Numbered from the stretch's first letter, positions 8,665 to 18,365 are shown. The stretch is 64,000 nucleotides of DNA from Palsa-504 sp963839095 (GCA_963839095.1 CAWIUF010000064.1:248001-312000); one strand, 5' to 3'. Numbers and translations: made by a program. Notes: generated by a model from the letters alone, not told the origin.

Positions 8665-10311
8665 ATGAGCGAAGCCGACGCCGAGTTCACCAGGCTGGCA
8701 CAGGAGTACCTGGACGACCGGGCCGAACGGCACCCGGAGAGCGCCACGGGCCTGGGCGACCACCGGTTCGACGCGCACCTGGCCGACCCCTCGGCGCAGG
8801 CGCTCGCGGCCGAACGCAGCGCGCTCGACGGCTGGGACCGGCGGCTGGCCGCCATCGACCAGGGCGCCCTGTCGGCCGAGCACCGGGTAGACGCCGCGAT
8901 GATGGCCAACGGCGTGGCGCGGCGGGCCTTCGAGCTCGACGAACTGCGCGAGCACACCTGGAACCCGCTCCTCGCCAACCCCGGCCGGGCCATCTACCAG
9001 CTGCTGGCCCGGGATTTCGCGCCGCTGCCCGAGCGGCTGGAGGCGGTGGCGGGCCGCCTGGGGCAGATCCCCGCGGTCCTGGCCGAAACGCGGCGGCAGC
9101 TCGGGCAGATGCCCCGGGTGCACCTGGAGACCGCGGTCGGGCAGTTCGACGGGACGATCGCGATGGTCAGCAAGGACATCGACGCCGCGCTCGAGGCCGC
9201 GCCGCAGAGCGCCGGGCCGCTGGCCCGGGTCCGCCCGGCCGCGCTCGAGGCGCTGGCCGGGCACCGCGACTGGCTCTCCGCCCAGCTGGACTCGCCCGGC
9301 GGCTTCGCCGACCCCAGGATCGGGCCGGAGCGGTTCGCCCGCAAGCTGTCGCTCACGCTGAACGCCGCGGCGGACGCGGAGGCCATCCTGGCCCGGGCCC
9401 AGGCCGACCTGGACCAGGTGACCGGGCAGATCGCCGAGCTGGCCGCGCAGATGGCCGGCACGACCGGCCCCGACGTGGTCCGGGAGGTGCTCGGCCGGCT
9501 GGCGCAGGACGTGCCGGACGACGCCAGCATCCTGGAGTTCTGCCGGGCGGCCCTGGTCGCGCAGACCGCGTTCGTGACCGATCGCCGCCTGGTCACGGTC
9601 TACGACGATCCGGTCGAGCTGATCGTGATGCCGGAGATCGACCGCGGGGTCGCGGTGGCCTACTGCGACTCCCCCGGCCCGCTCGAGCAGGCGCCGCTGG
9701 CGACGTTCATCGCGGTATCGCCGGCGCCGGCCGACTGGACGGCCGAGCGGGTCGCCTCGTTCTACCGCGAGTACAACCGCCACCTGGTGCACAACCTGAT
9801 GGTGCACGAGGCCATGCCCGGCCACTACCTGCAGCTGCAGCATTCACGCCGGTTCGCGGGGTCGGACACGGCGATCCGGGCGGCGCTGCGGTCGGGTTCG
9901 TTCACCGAGGGCTGGGCGGCGTACACCGAGCGGGTCATGGCGGAGCAGGAGTACCCGGGCGACGGCGATCCGCGCGCGGTCCGGATGCAGCAGCTCAAGA
10001 TGCAGCTGCGCACGATCATCAACGCCATCCTGGACGCCCGCATCCACGCGCACGGCATGACCGAGGCGGAAGCCATGGCCCTGATGACCGGCCGCGGCTA
10101 CCAGGAGGAAGGCGAGGCGGCGGGCAAGTGGCGGCGGGCCCAGCTCACCTCGGCCCAGCTGTCCACGTACTACGTCGGGTACAGCGAGATCTCCGACCTG
10201 GCCGCCGAGCTGCGGGCGGCGGACCCGGGCCAGAGCGACCAGCAGCTGCACGACCGCATGCTGGCACACGGGTCGCCGCCGGCCCGGCTGCTGCGCACGC
10301 TGGTTGCGTGA
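8665..10311 (+). CDS. DUF885 family metallopeptidase-like protein
   Basis: 548 residues from ATG 8665 with a GGGAGG ribosome site 4 bases ahead. Helical throughout; the motif HNLMVHEAMPGHYLQLQHS at about residue 380 is the HExxPGH-type zinc site of the DUF885 family, followed by FTEGWAAYTERV that carries the third ligand region. Members are soluble or exported peptidases of uncertain substrate in actinobacteria. No signal peptide is seen, so it should be cytoplasmic. Single transcription unit ending in a strong bidirectional terminator. Confidence 0.85.
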   Translation: MSEADAEFTRLAQEYLDDRAERHPESATGLGDHRFDAHLADPSAQALAAERSALDGWDRRLAAIDQGALSAEHRVDAAMMANGVARRAFELDELREHTWNPLLANPGRAIYQLLARDFAPLPERLEAVAGRLGQIPAVLAETRRQLGQMPRVHLETAVGQFDGTIAMVSKDIDAALEAAPQSAGPLARVRPAALEALAGHRDWLSAQLDSPGGFADPRIGPERFARKLSLTLNAAADAEAILARAQADLDQVTGQIAELAAQMAGTTGPDVVREVLGRLAQDVPDDASILEFCRAALVAQTAFVTDRRLVTVYDDPVELIVMPEIDRGVAVAYCDSPGPLEQAPLATFIAVSPAPADWTAERVASFYREYNRHLVHNLMVHEAMPGHYLQLQHSRRFAGSDTAIRAALRSGSFTEGWAAYTERVMAEQEYPGDGDPRAVRMQQLKMQLRTIINAILDARIHAHGMTEAEAMALMTGRGYQEEGEAAGKWRRAQLTSAQLSTYYVGYSEISDLAAELRAADPGQSDQQLHDRMLAHGSPPARLLRTLVA

Positions 10312-10333
10312 GCCGGCCGCCGGGCCGGCGCGA

Positions 10334-10372
10334 GCATACCTAGACCGGGGCCGGAGTCAGACCTAGGTATGC
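10334..10372. terminator. Bidirectional terminator between convergent genes
   Basis: A perfect 10-bp inverted repeat, GCATACCTAG (10334-10343) and CTAGGTATGC (10363-10372), with a 19-base spacer. It lies between the stop of the DUF885 gene (10311) and the stop of the YidC-like gene (10380). Confidence 0.7.
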
Positions 10373-10379
10373 AAATCGG

Positions 10380-11243
10380 TTATTTCCCCGACGCGGCGGG
10401 ACGGCGCCGGGCGCGAGACTGGGTTAGCTGGGCCGCTCCGGAGGGAACCTCCGGCCGCGGAACACCGTGGTCGGTGCTGAGAGCGGTCCAGCCTTTCCCG
10501 CTTGCGGCCCGCCGTGAGTAGAACGCCCGCTCGGCCAGGGACCAGGCCATCGACGTGAGCAGGTAGATGCCCGCCGCCAGCGGGACGAACGCCGCGAAGA
10601 CCACCGTCAGGTACGGCAGCGCCCGGGCCAGCAGCCCGGGGCTGTTCGCGGCGGCCGGGGCAGCGGCGTCCCGGCCGCCGCGGGCCGCCTGAGCCGCCTG
10701 AGCCGCCATCCGCCGGCCGAGCCGGGCGGACAGCCAGCACAGGCCGGCCAGCAGCGCGAACACGCCCAGGAAGACCGCCCCCTGGGCGCTGGCGGCGCCG
10801 GCCCCGCTGAGCCAGTGCATGCCGAGCGGCACGCCGAACAGGTCCCGGGACAGCAGCGTGTTCGCCGTCCCGCCGACCTGCGGCGAGCGGAACAGCAGGT
10901 ACATGACCGACAGGAACGGCCATTGCAGCAGCAGCGGGGCGAAGCCGGCGAACATCGACGTGCCCTCCCGCTTGTACAGCGCGGTCATCTCCCGCTGCAG
11001 CCGTTCCGGCTGCTTGCCGTACCGCTGGCGCAGCGCTTGCAGGTGCGGGGCGAGCCGGGCCTGGACGGCCTGGCCGCGCAGGGCACGCAGGCTCAGCGGC
11101 ATGAGGAGGAGCCGGACCGCCATGGTGAACACGACGATCGCGGCCACGGCGGCCAGGGCACCCAGGACGGGCGTGAAGATACCGGTCAGCCCGGAGACGA
11201 GGTGATAGGCGGCGTCCACGGGGACGCCGAGGAAACTGAACAT
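10380..11243 (-). CDS. YidC/Oxa1-family membrane protein insertase paralogue
   Basis: 287 residues from ATG 11243. Hydrophobic segments near 15-60, 115-140, 160-185 and 225-255 and the cytoplasmic helical hairpin RALRGQAVQARLAPHLQALRQRY with a following KQPERLQREMTALYKREG are diagnostic for the Oxa1 superfamily; the groove arginine lies in FTMAVRLLLMPLSLR. Not in the canonical rpmH-rnpA locus, so it is a second copy, as many actinomycetes have. Next to a DUF6412 membrane protein in the same orientation, a pairing known from streptomycetes. It would help insert small membrane proteins. An upstream in-frame start at 11267 is possible. Confidence 0.85.
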   Translation of the reverse strand: MFSFLGVPVDAAYHLVSGLTGIFTPVLGALAAVAAIVVFTMAVRLLLMPLSLRALRGQAVQARLAPHLQALRQRYGKQPERLQREMTALYKREGTSMFAGFAPLLLQWPFLSVMYLLFRSPQVGGTANTLLSRDLFGVPLGMHWLSGAGAASAQGAVFLGVFALLAGLCWLSARLGRRMAAQAAQAARGGRDAAAPAAANSPGLLARALPYLTVVFAAFVPLAAGIYLLTSMAWSLAERAFYSRRAASGKGWTALSTDHGVPRPEVPSGAAQLTQSRARRRPAASGK

Positions 11244-11313
11244 GGGGAAACGGCCTTCCAGCGACAAGGGATGAGGGCTGGAGGCGGCCGCGAGGTCCGC
11301 GGGGACTGCGAGG

Positions 11314-11634
11314 TCAGCGGGAGACGGCGGCCGCCGGGGCCGCCGAGGGTGCTCTGGGCCGGGACCGGCCCGCCGCGTCGGGATCGCGCTGGCGCAAGAA
11401 CCCCGCGCGCCAGGACTTCTCCCGCAACGCCGAGGCCCGGCGGATCATCGGGAGCGCGGCGGACGTCCGGGACGGGCCGGATACCGAGGTGAGCAGGACC
11501 AGGACCGCCGCGAGCATCGCCCCGGCCAGGACGGCGCCGGCGATCGCGGTCAGGCCGGACGGGCTCGCCGCCAGCTGGGCCAGGTCACGCAGCAGCCCGG
11601 CCAGCATGGCCAGCAGGCTGCCCAGTACCGTCAC
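11314..11634 (-). CDS. DUF6412-like small membrane protein
   Basis: 106 residues with one or two hydrophobic segments (residues 1-20 and 30-52, AIAGAVLAGAMLAAVLVLLTS), then a conserved basic stretch ALREKSWRAGFLRQRDPDAAGRSRPRAPS. This matches the DUF6412 family that accompanies the extra YidC-like gene in streptomycetes. Function unknown; probably made with the insertase downstream, 70 bases away. Confidence 0.7.
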   Translation of the reverse strand: MTVLGSLLAMLAGLLRDLAQLAASPSGLTAIAGAVLAGAMLAAVLVLLTSVSGPSRTSAALPMIRRASALREKSWRAGFLRQRDPDAAGRSRPRAPSAAPAAAVSR

Positions 11635-11674
11635 CGCGACCGTCCTCCCGTAAGGCTGCTTCTAGCGTACGCCG

Positions 11675-12886
11675 TCAGGCGAGGTCGGCCACCCCGGCCA
11701 GCAGGCGGTCGACGTCGGACTGGTCGTTGTAGTGCACCAGGCCGGCCCGGACGGCGCCGCCGGAGTCCCGCAGCCCGAGCGCCCCGGCCAGCTCCCACGC
11801 GTAGTTGTCGCCGTTCCAGACGTTGACCTGGCGGGCGGCCAGGTGCTCGGCGACCTGCCGGGGCGAGTGCCCGGCCACCGTGAAGAACGCGGTCGGCGCG
11901 CGCCGGGCGGCCCGTCCGTACAGCGTCACGTGCTCCATCGCGCCCAGGCCGTCGAGCAGCCCGCCGAACAGCCGGGTCTCGTAGTCCTCGACGGTGGCCA
12001 TCGCGGCCAGGACCCGCTGCCGCCGGGTCGCGACGACGAGATCCGGGCCGTGGCCGAGCGAAGCCAGGTGCTCCACGGCAGCGGCCACGCCGGCCAGGTC
12101 GGCGAACGCGGCGGTGCCGCGCTCGAACCGGTCGGGCACGGCGGCTGAGGCGGGCGCGAGCTTGTCCGGGTGAATGGTCTCGAGCACAGCCGGGTCGGCG
12201 ACCACGGCGCCGACATGCGGACCTGACCACTTGTAGGCGCTGGTGGCGTAGAAGTCGGCGCCGAGCGCGGCGACGTCTACCGGGATGTGCGGGGTGGCAT
12301 GCACGCCGTCCACGTAGACCAGCGCCCCGGCCGCGTGCGCGGCCGCCGAGATGGCGGCCAGGTCCGGGCGGGTGCCGACGACATTGCTGGCCGCGGTGAC
12401 CGCGACCAGCCGGGTGCGCTCGGACAGCAGGCCGCCGTACTGGGCGGCAGGGAGCTCGGTGGTCGCGGGATCGACCTCGGCCCAGCGCACCGTGATGCCA
12501 TGCCGGGCCGCGACCTGCACCCACGGCCGGACGTTGGCATCATGATCCAGCCGGGACACCACGATTTCGTCCCCGGGCTCCCAGCGCCGGGACAGCGCCT
12601 CGGCGAGCCGGTAGGTGAGCGTGGTCATGTTCGGCCCGAGGATGACGCCGTCGGGGCTGCCGCCGGTCAGGTCGGCCAGCGCCTGGCGGCACTCGGTCAC
12701 GATGGCGCCGGACCGGCCGCTGGCGGCGAAGGTGCCGCCGACGTTGCCGATCCCGGACCGGTAAGCGTCCGCGATCGCCTCGATGACGGAGACCGGGACC
12801 TGCGTTCCGGCCGCGCCGTCCAGGTAGGCGTAGCCGTCGCTCAGGGCCGGGTAGGCCGCCCGGACGCTCTTTACGTCAAAGGTCAC
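11675..12886 (-). CDS. Class V aminotransferase, cysteine-desulfurase-like
   Basis: 403 residues. YAYLDGAAGTQVP near residue 18 and the PLP-lysine segment FYATSAYKWSGPHVG near 210 place it in the class V fold-type I enzymes, in the cysteine-desulfurase-like group (TIGR01976 type). The loop that should hold the sulfur-relay Cys of IscS/SufS is not evident. Ergothioneine synthesis needs a class V C-S lyase (EgtE), which is missing from the egt cluster at 51-57 kb; this protein is not clearly EgtE, and I rate that link low. Substrate otherwise unknown. Confidence 0.75.
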   Translation of the reverse strand: MTFDVKSVRAAYPALSDGYAYLDGAAGTQVPVSVIEAIADAYRSGIGNVGGTFAASGRSGAIVTECRQALADLTGGSPDGVILGPNMTTLTYRLAEALSRRWEPGDEIVVSRLDHDANVRPWVQVAARHGITVRWAEVDPATTELPAAQYGGLLSERTRLVAVTAASNVVGTRPDLAAISAAAHAAGALVYVDGVHATPHIPVDVAALGADFYATSAYKWSGPHVGAVVADPAVLETIHPDKLAPASAAVPDRFERGTAAFADLAGVAAAVEHLASLGHGPDLVVATRRQRVLAAMATVEDYETRLFGGLLDGLGAMEHVTLYGRAARRAPTAFFTVAGHSPRQVAEHLAARQVNVWNGDNYAWELAGALGLRDSGGAVRAGLVHYNDQSDVDRLLAGVADLA

Positions 12887-12898
12887 GAACCAAGGACT

Positions 12899-13153
12899 TT
12901 ACTCCGTCGCCGCGCCCGGCTCCGCAGCCATGCCGGCCTGCCGGTACAGGTCGCCGACCCGCCCGGCCAGCGCCGCGAGGAAAGCGGCGGCACCGGACAC
13001 CGCCAGGGCCGCCCCGACGGCGACGTCCAGCCGGGTCGCGCCCGTCCAGCGGGCCCCGGCCGGCTGGTAGCGCAGCACGAACGGCGCCGCGACCAGCCAC
13101 GCCCCGATCGCGAAGATGACCGCCAGGCCGGCCAGCGCGCCCCGGTTCACCAT
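12899..13153 (-). CDS. Small two-helix membrane protein, SPW-like
   Basis: 84 residues with two hydrophobic segments (residues 7-28 and 45-64). The segment GAWLVAAPFVLRYQPAGARWTG resembles the SPW motif of small actinobacterial membrane proteins. Its start overlaps the end of the next upstream gene (13147) by 7 bases, so the two are probably translated together. Function unknown. Confidence 0.6.
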   Translation of the reverse strand: MVNRGALAGLAVIFAIGAWLVAAPFVLRYQPAGARWTGATRLDVAVGAALAVSGAAAFLAALAGRVGDLYRQAGMAAEPGAATE

Positions 13154-13829
13154 GCCTCCTCCTCGCCGCAGGCGACCATCAGCAGTTCCGCGCCCGCCAG
13201 CATGGATTCCATCGCCGCCAGGCCGCCGGGCCGCGGCAGCGGGACCGCCGGTCGCTGACCGACGGGCTCGTGCGTCCGCGGGCTCGGTTCACGGCTGCGG
13301 GCTCGTGCGTCGCGGGCTCGTGCGATCGCGGGCTCGTCGCCGCCGGGGCCCGGCTGGACGGCTTCGTGCTCGGCCAGCAGCGGGATGAGCAGGGCCCGCA
13401 GTTCGCTCAGCACCCGCGCCGGGTCGGGCGGCCCGTCCGCGGGCTCGACGGCATCCGCGGCAGCCTGCTGCCTCGTGCGCCGCCGCCTGCTCCTGCGCCC
13501 GCGCCTGCCGCCGGAGCGCGCGGGCCTGCCGCCACGAGGTCCCGGCCAGGACCCCGTCGGCGCGCAGCTGGCGGCGCCAGGCCACGATCCAGGCCAGCAG
13601 CGTGGCCAGCGACACCACCGCGAGCGCGGCCGCGGTGCCCCGGTCCGCCAGCAGGGCCCGGTGCAGGGCAGCACGGTGCAGCGCGGCCCGGGCCGGGCCC
13701 GCCGCGCCGTCCCGGTAGCCGAACGCCGACCGGGGCCAGCGCCAGCCAGCCGGCCGCGCACAGCCCCAGGGTGGCCGCACACAATCCGGACACGTACTGC
13801 CGCATCGAGCCCGGGGTCCCGACTCCCAT
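13147..13829 (-). CDS. Hypothetical membrane protein, two frameshifts
   Basis: Three frame pieces form one protein of about 227 residues: MRQYVSGLCAATLGLCAAGWLALAPVG (membrane segment 1), then ALLADRGTAAALAVVSLATLLAWIVAWRRQLRADGVLAG (segment 2), then an Ala/Arg-rich helix and an acidic tail ending VACGEEEAW at TGA 13147. Shifts are needed near 13735 and 13490. The parts follow one another in order and the end overlaps the SPW-like gene, so I take it as one real gene. No family recognised. Confidence 0.55.
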
Positions 13830-13846
13830 TAATTAACTCTCCGAAG

Positions 13847-14535
13847 TTAGATAGTCACGCCTAGTCGCAAGGCGGACCACTCTAACACCTGCGGCCAGCC
13901 CGGGTCCCGGCCCGACGCGATCAGCAGGAAATGCCAGGGATCGTCCGCGTCCCCGGTCGCGAGGTCCCCGCCGGCGGCGCCGGCCACAGCTGGGGCATGC
14001 CCGCCCGCCAGGCAGCCAGGACGATCTCGGGATCGGCCGGGCGGTAGTCCTTGCCGAGCGACCGGGCCAGGTCCCAGGCGTGCAGGTGCCACTCGGCGCA
14101 GGCCGCGCCCGCCATCGCCCCCACGGTGACGTCGGTTCCCTGGTACCGGTGGTGCGGCAGGTCCCAGGCAGGCGGCAGCCGCAGGCCGTAGGACCGCGCC
14201 GACTCGGCGAACGCCTTGATGTGCTCGGGCCCGGACACGTCGGGCAGGGCGGCGAGCTCGGCCGAGTTCTGCCGGGCCAGCTTGCGGGCCAGGGACTCCG
14301 CCGAGGCGCTGGTGGACATCAGCCGCGCGAGCCTGCTGGCCGGGGCGTCGTCGAGGTACTCGTGGTAGTCATCGGCGACGCACCGCAGGTGCCCGGCGAG
14401 ATCGGCCGCCCGCCATTCGGCGCACGGCGTCGCGGCGAGCCAGTTGGCCGTCGTGAACTGAGCGGCCAGCTCGCAGATCACCGTGATCCCGTCGCGGTAG
14501 GCGGCCAGGACGCCCGCGCGGGATACCCGGCTCAT
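13847..14535 (-). CDS. Mycothiol-dependent maleylpyruvate isomerase-family (DinB-fold) protein, one frameshift
   Basis: About 229 residues. The N-terminus ANWLAATPCAEWRAADLAGHLRCVADDYHEYL is the DinB-like metal-binding helix pair of the TIGR03083 family (His in AGHL), and GAACAEWHLHAWDLARSLGKDY gives the further His ligands. The frame ends early at 13921; shifting one base near 13960 continues with GGDLATGDADDPWHFLLIASGR and the natural end RLGVTI at 13847. These enzymes transfer or use mycothiol; the substrate is unknown. Confidence 0.75.
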
Positions 14536-14718
14536 CTAAGCCTGGATCGGCTGGTACTGCTGCGCTCCACGGTTCCTCTCCCTGCCGGCCAGCCCGGCAA
14601 CCGGTTCGCGAAGCCTCCGGGGGAGACAGCGTGCCAGAGTTGCGGCTCGCCGGCAACCCGTACGCCTGAAGAAAAATCAGGTGACAATCTCCCGGATGTC
14701 CGGTTAACCTCACGGCTA

Positions 14719-16533
14719 ATGCCCTCTGTTACCCCTTCGCTGGTCACGCATGCCTTCGCCAGGGTACGGCCAGTCGGGGCGCTGTGGCGGCTTCGCGGCT
14801 ACCTGAAGCCATTCCGCACGCAGATGATCGTGATGTTCGCCGCCGCCTTCGGCTCGGTCGCCGCCGAGATCGCGATCCCGCTGCTGACCAAGACCGTGGT
14901 CGACGGCGCGATCAGGCACGGGAACAAGCACCTGCTGATCCCGCTGGCCCTGGCGGCGATCGGCCTGGGGGCGGCGGTCGGGCTGCTGAACATGACCCGC
15001 CGCTGGATCCAGGCCGCCGCGGTCGCGGACATCGAGAAGGCGATCAGGGACGACCTGTACGCCCACCTGCAGCGGCTGCAGGCCTCCTTCCACGACGAAT
15101 GGCAGTCGGGCCAGCTGCTCTCGCGGGTGACCACGGACCTGCCGTCGATCCGCCGGTTCGCCGGTTTCGGCCTGATCTTCCTGGTCACCAACGTCATGAC
15201 GTTCGTCGCGGTGGTCGCGCTGCTGATCAACCTCAACTGGTGGCTGGGCCTGGTCACCGCCGTGGTGTTCATGCCGGTACTGCCGGTCTGCTTCCGCTTC
15301 GAGAAGCGCTACCGGGTGCTCTCCCGCCGGGTCCAGGACCAGGAGGGCGACCTGGCCACGCAGATCGAGGAGGCGGCGACCGGCGTCCGCGTCCTGAAGG
15401 CGCTCGGCCGGGGCCGGGAGGCCGCGGCCAGGCACCAGGCCCAGGCCGCGGAGGTCTGCCGGACCCAGGTGGAGAAGGCGGGCCTGCTCGGCTCGTTCTG
15501 GGCCCTGCTCGACCTGATCCCGAACGCCGTCATCGGCATCATCATCGTCCTGGGCGCGGTCGCGGTCAGCACGCACTCGCTGACCCTCGGCGGCCTGGTG
15601 GCCTTCATCACGCTCGCGCTGCAGCTCGTCTGGCCGGTCGAGGCCATGGGCTACATCATCGCCTCGGGCCAGGAGGCATCCACCGCGGCGCAGCGGGTGC
15701 TGGAGATCTTCGACACCCAGCCGCAGATCACCGACAAGGAACAAGAGCAAGATTCCGCCGAACGGAGTGGCGTGCGCGCCCTCAGGCCGGCTACCCGGGG
15801 TCACCTGGTGTTCGATCACGTGGCGTTCAGCTACCCGGGGGCGGCCGAGCCCGTGCTCCGTGACATCGTGCTCGACCTGCCTCCCGGCCAGACGGTCGTG
15901 CTCACCGGGGCGACCGGTTCCGGCAAGTCGACCCTGCTGCAGCTGGTGCCGCGGCTGGCCGACACGACGGCCGGAGCGGTGCGGCTGGACGGCCGGGACG
16001 TCCGCGACATCCCGCTCGAGCGGCTGCGTACCGCGGTCGGCTGCGCCTTCGAGGACGCGACGCTGTTCTCCGCCAGCGTGCGGGAGAACGTGATGTTCGG
16101 CGCGCCGGACGCGGACGAGGACGCGGTGGAGGCCGCGCTGACGGCGGCCCAGGCCCGGTTCGCCTACGACCTGCCCTGGGGCCTGGACACCAGGATCGGC
16201 GAGCAGGGCATGGCCCTGTCCGGCGGCCAGCGGCAGCGGATCGCGCTGGCCCGCGCCATCTTGGCCGGGCCGGACGTGCTGATCCTGGACGACCCGCTGT
16301 CCGCGCTCGACGTGCACACCGAGGAGCGGGTGACCAGGGCCCTGCACGAGATCCTGGCGGGCTCGACCGCCCTGGTGGTGGCGCACCGGCCGTCCACGGT
16401 GGCGCTGGCCGACACCGTGGCCCTGCTGTCCGGCGGGGTGATCGCGGCCCGCGGCAGCCACCGCGAGCTGCTGGCGTCGAACCCGGAGTACGCGGCGCTG
16501 ATGGACGTGGAAGACCTGGAGGCAAGCGCGTGA
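14719..16533 (+). CDS. ABC exporter half-transporter, subunit 1 (degenerate ATPase site)
   Basis: 604 residues: six-helix exporter domain (about 30-330), then the nucleotide-binding domain. Walker A is GATGSGKST (397-405), signature LSGGQRQ is intact, H-loop is VAHRPST. The Walker B end reads LILDDPLSALD, with Asp in place of the catalytic Glu, and the Q-loop position reads CAFEDATLF, with Glu for Gln. Such asymmetric sites are known in heterodimeric exporters where this half regulates and the partner hydrolyses ATP. Start ATG 14719. The partner follows at once with a 4-base overlap. Drug, lipid or peptide export; substrate not predictable. Confidence 0.88.
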   Translation: MPSVTPSLVTHAFARVRPVGALWRLRGYLKPFRTQMIVMFAAAFGSVAAEIAIPLLTKTVVDGAIRHGNKHLLIPLALAAIGLGAAVGLLNMTRRWIQAAAVADIEKAIRDDLYAHLQRLQASFHDEWQSGQLLSRVTTDLPSIRRFAGFGLIFLVTNVMTFVAVVALLINLNWWLGLVTAVVFMPVLPVCFRFEKRYRVLSRRVQDQEGDLATQIEEAATGVRVLKALGRGREAAARHQAQAAEVCRTQVEKAGLLGSFWALLDLIPNAVIGIIIVLGAVAVSTHSLTLGGLVAFITLALQLVWPVEAMGYIIASGQEASTAAQRVLEIFDTQPQITDKEQEQDSAERSGVRALRPATRGHLVFDHVAFSYPGAAEPVLRDIVLDLPPGQTVVLTGATGSGKSTLLQLVPRLADTTAGAVRLDGRDVRDIPLERLRTAVGCAFEDATLFSASVRENVMFGAPDADEDAVEAALTAAQARFAYDLPWGLDTRIGEQGMALSGGQRQRIALARAILAGPDVLILDDPLSALDVHTEERVTRALHEILAGSTALVVAHRPSTVALADTVALLSGGVIAARGSHRELLASNPEYAALMDVEDLEASA

Positions 16534-18365
16534 GCGTGGACGCCAACTCGTGGCGGGGAGTGGCTACCGAGAAGGCCGAGGAGGTCACCGCCGGGCTGGC
16601 CGCGCTGCTGCGCGAGCGGAGCAGGCGGCTGCTCGGCGACCTGCTGCGCCCGTACCGGCGCGCGGTCATCAACACGATCTCGCTGATCGTGGTGCAGAGC
16701 CTGGCCGCGCTGGCCGGCCCGTGGCTGGTCGGCATCGCCATCGACACCGGCCTCCCGCCGCTGCTGCGCACCGGGGACGTCGCGCCGCTGCTCATCATCG
16801 CGGCCGGGTTCGCCGTCGCGGTCGCGGTGCAGGCCGTCACCACCCGCATATTCGTCACCATGACCGGCCGGATCGGCCAGAAGGTCGTGCTCGAGCTGCG
16901 CCGCCGCCTGTTCGCGCACTTCCTCAGCCTGGAGGTGGCGTTCCACGAGGACTACACCTCCGGCCGGGTGATCTCCCGGCAGACCTCCGACATCGACTCG
17001 ATCTCCGACCTGTTCGAGGAGGGGCTCGACTCGCTGATCACGGCGGTCCTGACGCTGCTGCTGGTCGGCACCGGGATGATGCTGCTCGACTGGAAGCTCG
17101 GCCTGGTGGTGCTGGCCGGCTTCATCCCGCTGACCTGGCTGACCGCCTGGTTCCGGCGCGAGTCCGGCGGCGCCTACCGGCGCACCAGGGAGACCGTCGC
17201 GCTGGTCATCGTGCACTTCGTGGAGACGTTCGGCGGGATCCGGGCGGTGCAGGCGTTCCGCCGGGAGAAGCGGAACTCCGAGATCTTCTCCGGCCTGGGC
17301 CAGGACTGCGCGGAGGCGGTCACGGACGCCGGCCGGCTCAGCGCCATCTACGGCCCGTCCATCTCGCTGGTCGGCAACATCATCACCGGCGTGGTGCTCG
17401 GCTACGGCGGCCTGCTCGCGATCGAGGGGAACCTCAAGGTCGGCGTCCTGGCCACCTTCCTGCTCTACCTGCAGCGGTTCTTCGATCCGCTGCAGGACGT
17501 GTCGCAGTTCTACAACATCTTCCAGTCGGCGGCCTCGGGCCTGGAGAAGATCTCCGGCGTCCTCGAGCAGGACGCCGCCGTGCCCGAGCCGGCCGACCCG
17601 GAAGAACTGCCGGTCCGGGAGGAGGCGGCGGCCGGGCGGCGGGTGCGGTTCGAGTCGGTGACCTTCGGGTACCGGGACAACCTGGTGCTGCCCGCGCTCG
17701 ACCTGGACATCCCGGCCGGGCAGACGGTCGCCCTGGTCGGCGAGACCGGCGCGGGCAAGACCACGATCGCGCGGCTGCTCGGCCGGTTCTACGACCCGCG
17801 CTCGGGCCGGGTCACCCTGGACGGCATCGACCTGCGGCAGCTGCCCGATCCGGTGCTGCGCTCCGAGATCATCGTGATCACCCAGGAGAACTTCCTGTTC
17901 GAGGGGTCGGTCATGGACAACATCAGGCTCGGCCGGCCCGGCGCGACGGCCAGCGAGGTGGAGGCCGCGGCCACGATGATCGGCGCGCACGACTTCATCG
18001 CCGCGCTGCCCGAGGGGTACGACACGCCGGTCGGCAAGCACGGCGGCCGGCTGTCGGCCGGCCAGCGCCAGCTGATCTCCTTTGCCCGGGCCTTCCTGGC
18101 CGCCCCGGCCGTGCTCGTCCTGGACGAGGCCACCTCGCTCCTCGACATCCCGGGCGAGCGGCTGGTCCAGCGGGCGCTGCGGACGGTGCTGGCCGGCCGG
18201 ACCGCGGTCATCATCGCGCACCGGCTGTCCACGGTCGCGATCGCCGACCGGGTCCTGGTCCTGCACCGCGGGCGGATCACCGAGGACGGCCCGCCCGGCG
18301 AGCTGATGTCCGGTGACGGCGAGTACGCCGCGCTGCACGCGAGCTGGGCCGCCAGCCTGGCCTAG
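16530..18365 (+). CDS. ABC exporter half-transporter, subunit 2 (catalytic ATPase site)
   Basis: 611 residues from GTG 16530, overlapping the stop of subunit 1 (GTGA). Six transmembrane segments (about 45-330), Walker A GETGAGKTT near 411, Q-loop ITQENFLF, signature LSAGQRQ (one change from LSGGQ), Walker B VLVLDEATSLLD with the catalytic Glu, and H-loop IAHRLST. With subunit 1 it should form a heterodimeric exporter having one canonical and one degenerate site. Transcription ends in the 12-bp inverted repeat over the stop codon. Confidence 0.9.
   Translation: MSVDANSWRGVATEKAEEVTAGLAALLRERSRRLLGDLLRPYRRAVINTISLIVVQSLAALAGPWLVGIAIDTGLPPLLRTGDVAPLLIIAAGFAVAVAVQAVTTRIFVTMTGRIGQKVVLELRRRLFAHFLSLEVAFHEDYTSGRVISRQTSDIDSISDLFEEGLDSLITAVLTLLLVGTGMMLLDWKLGLVVLAGFIPLTWLTAWFRRESGGAYRRTRETVALVIVHFVETFGGIRAVQAFRREKRNSEIFSGLGQDCAEAVTDAGRLSAIYGPSISLVGNIITGVVLGYGGLLAIEGNLKVGVLATFLLYLQRFFDPLQDVSQFYNIFQSAASGLEKISGVLEQDAAVPEPADPEELPVREEAAAGRRVRFESVTFGYRDNLVLPALDLDIPAGQTVALVGETGAGKTTIARLLGRFYDPRSGRVTLDGIDLRQLPDPVLRSEIIVITQENFLFEGSVMDNIRLGRPGATASEVEAAATMIGAHDFIAALPEGYDTPVGKHGGRLSAGQRQLISFARAFLAAPAVLVLDEATSLLDIPGERLVQRALRTVLAGRTAVIIAHRLSTVAIADRVLVLHRGRITEDGPPGELMSGDGEYAALHASWAASLA

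Noticed and set aside
14560..14700. CCGGCAACC-type repeats ahead of the ABC gene that recall a SAM riboswitch
   Set aside because: No full riboswitch core (no GTCATGAGTG-like start or paired P1) can be drawn, and the genes are not methionine genes.
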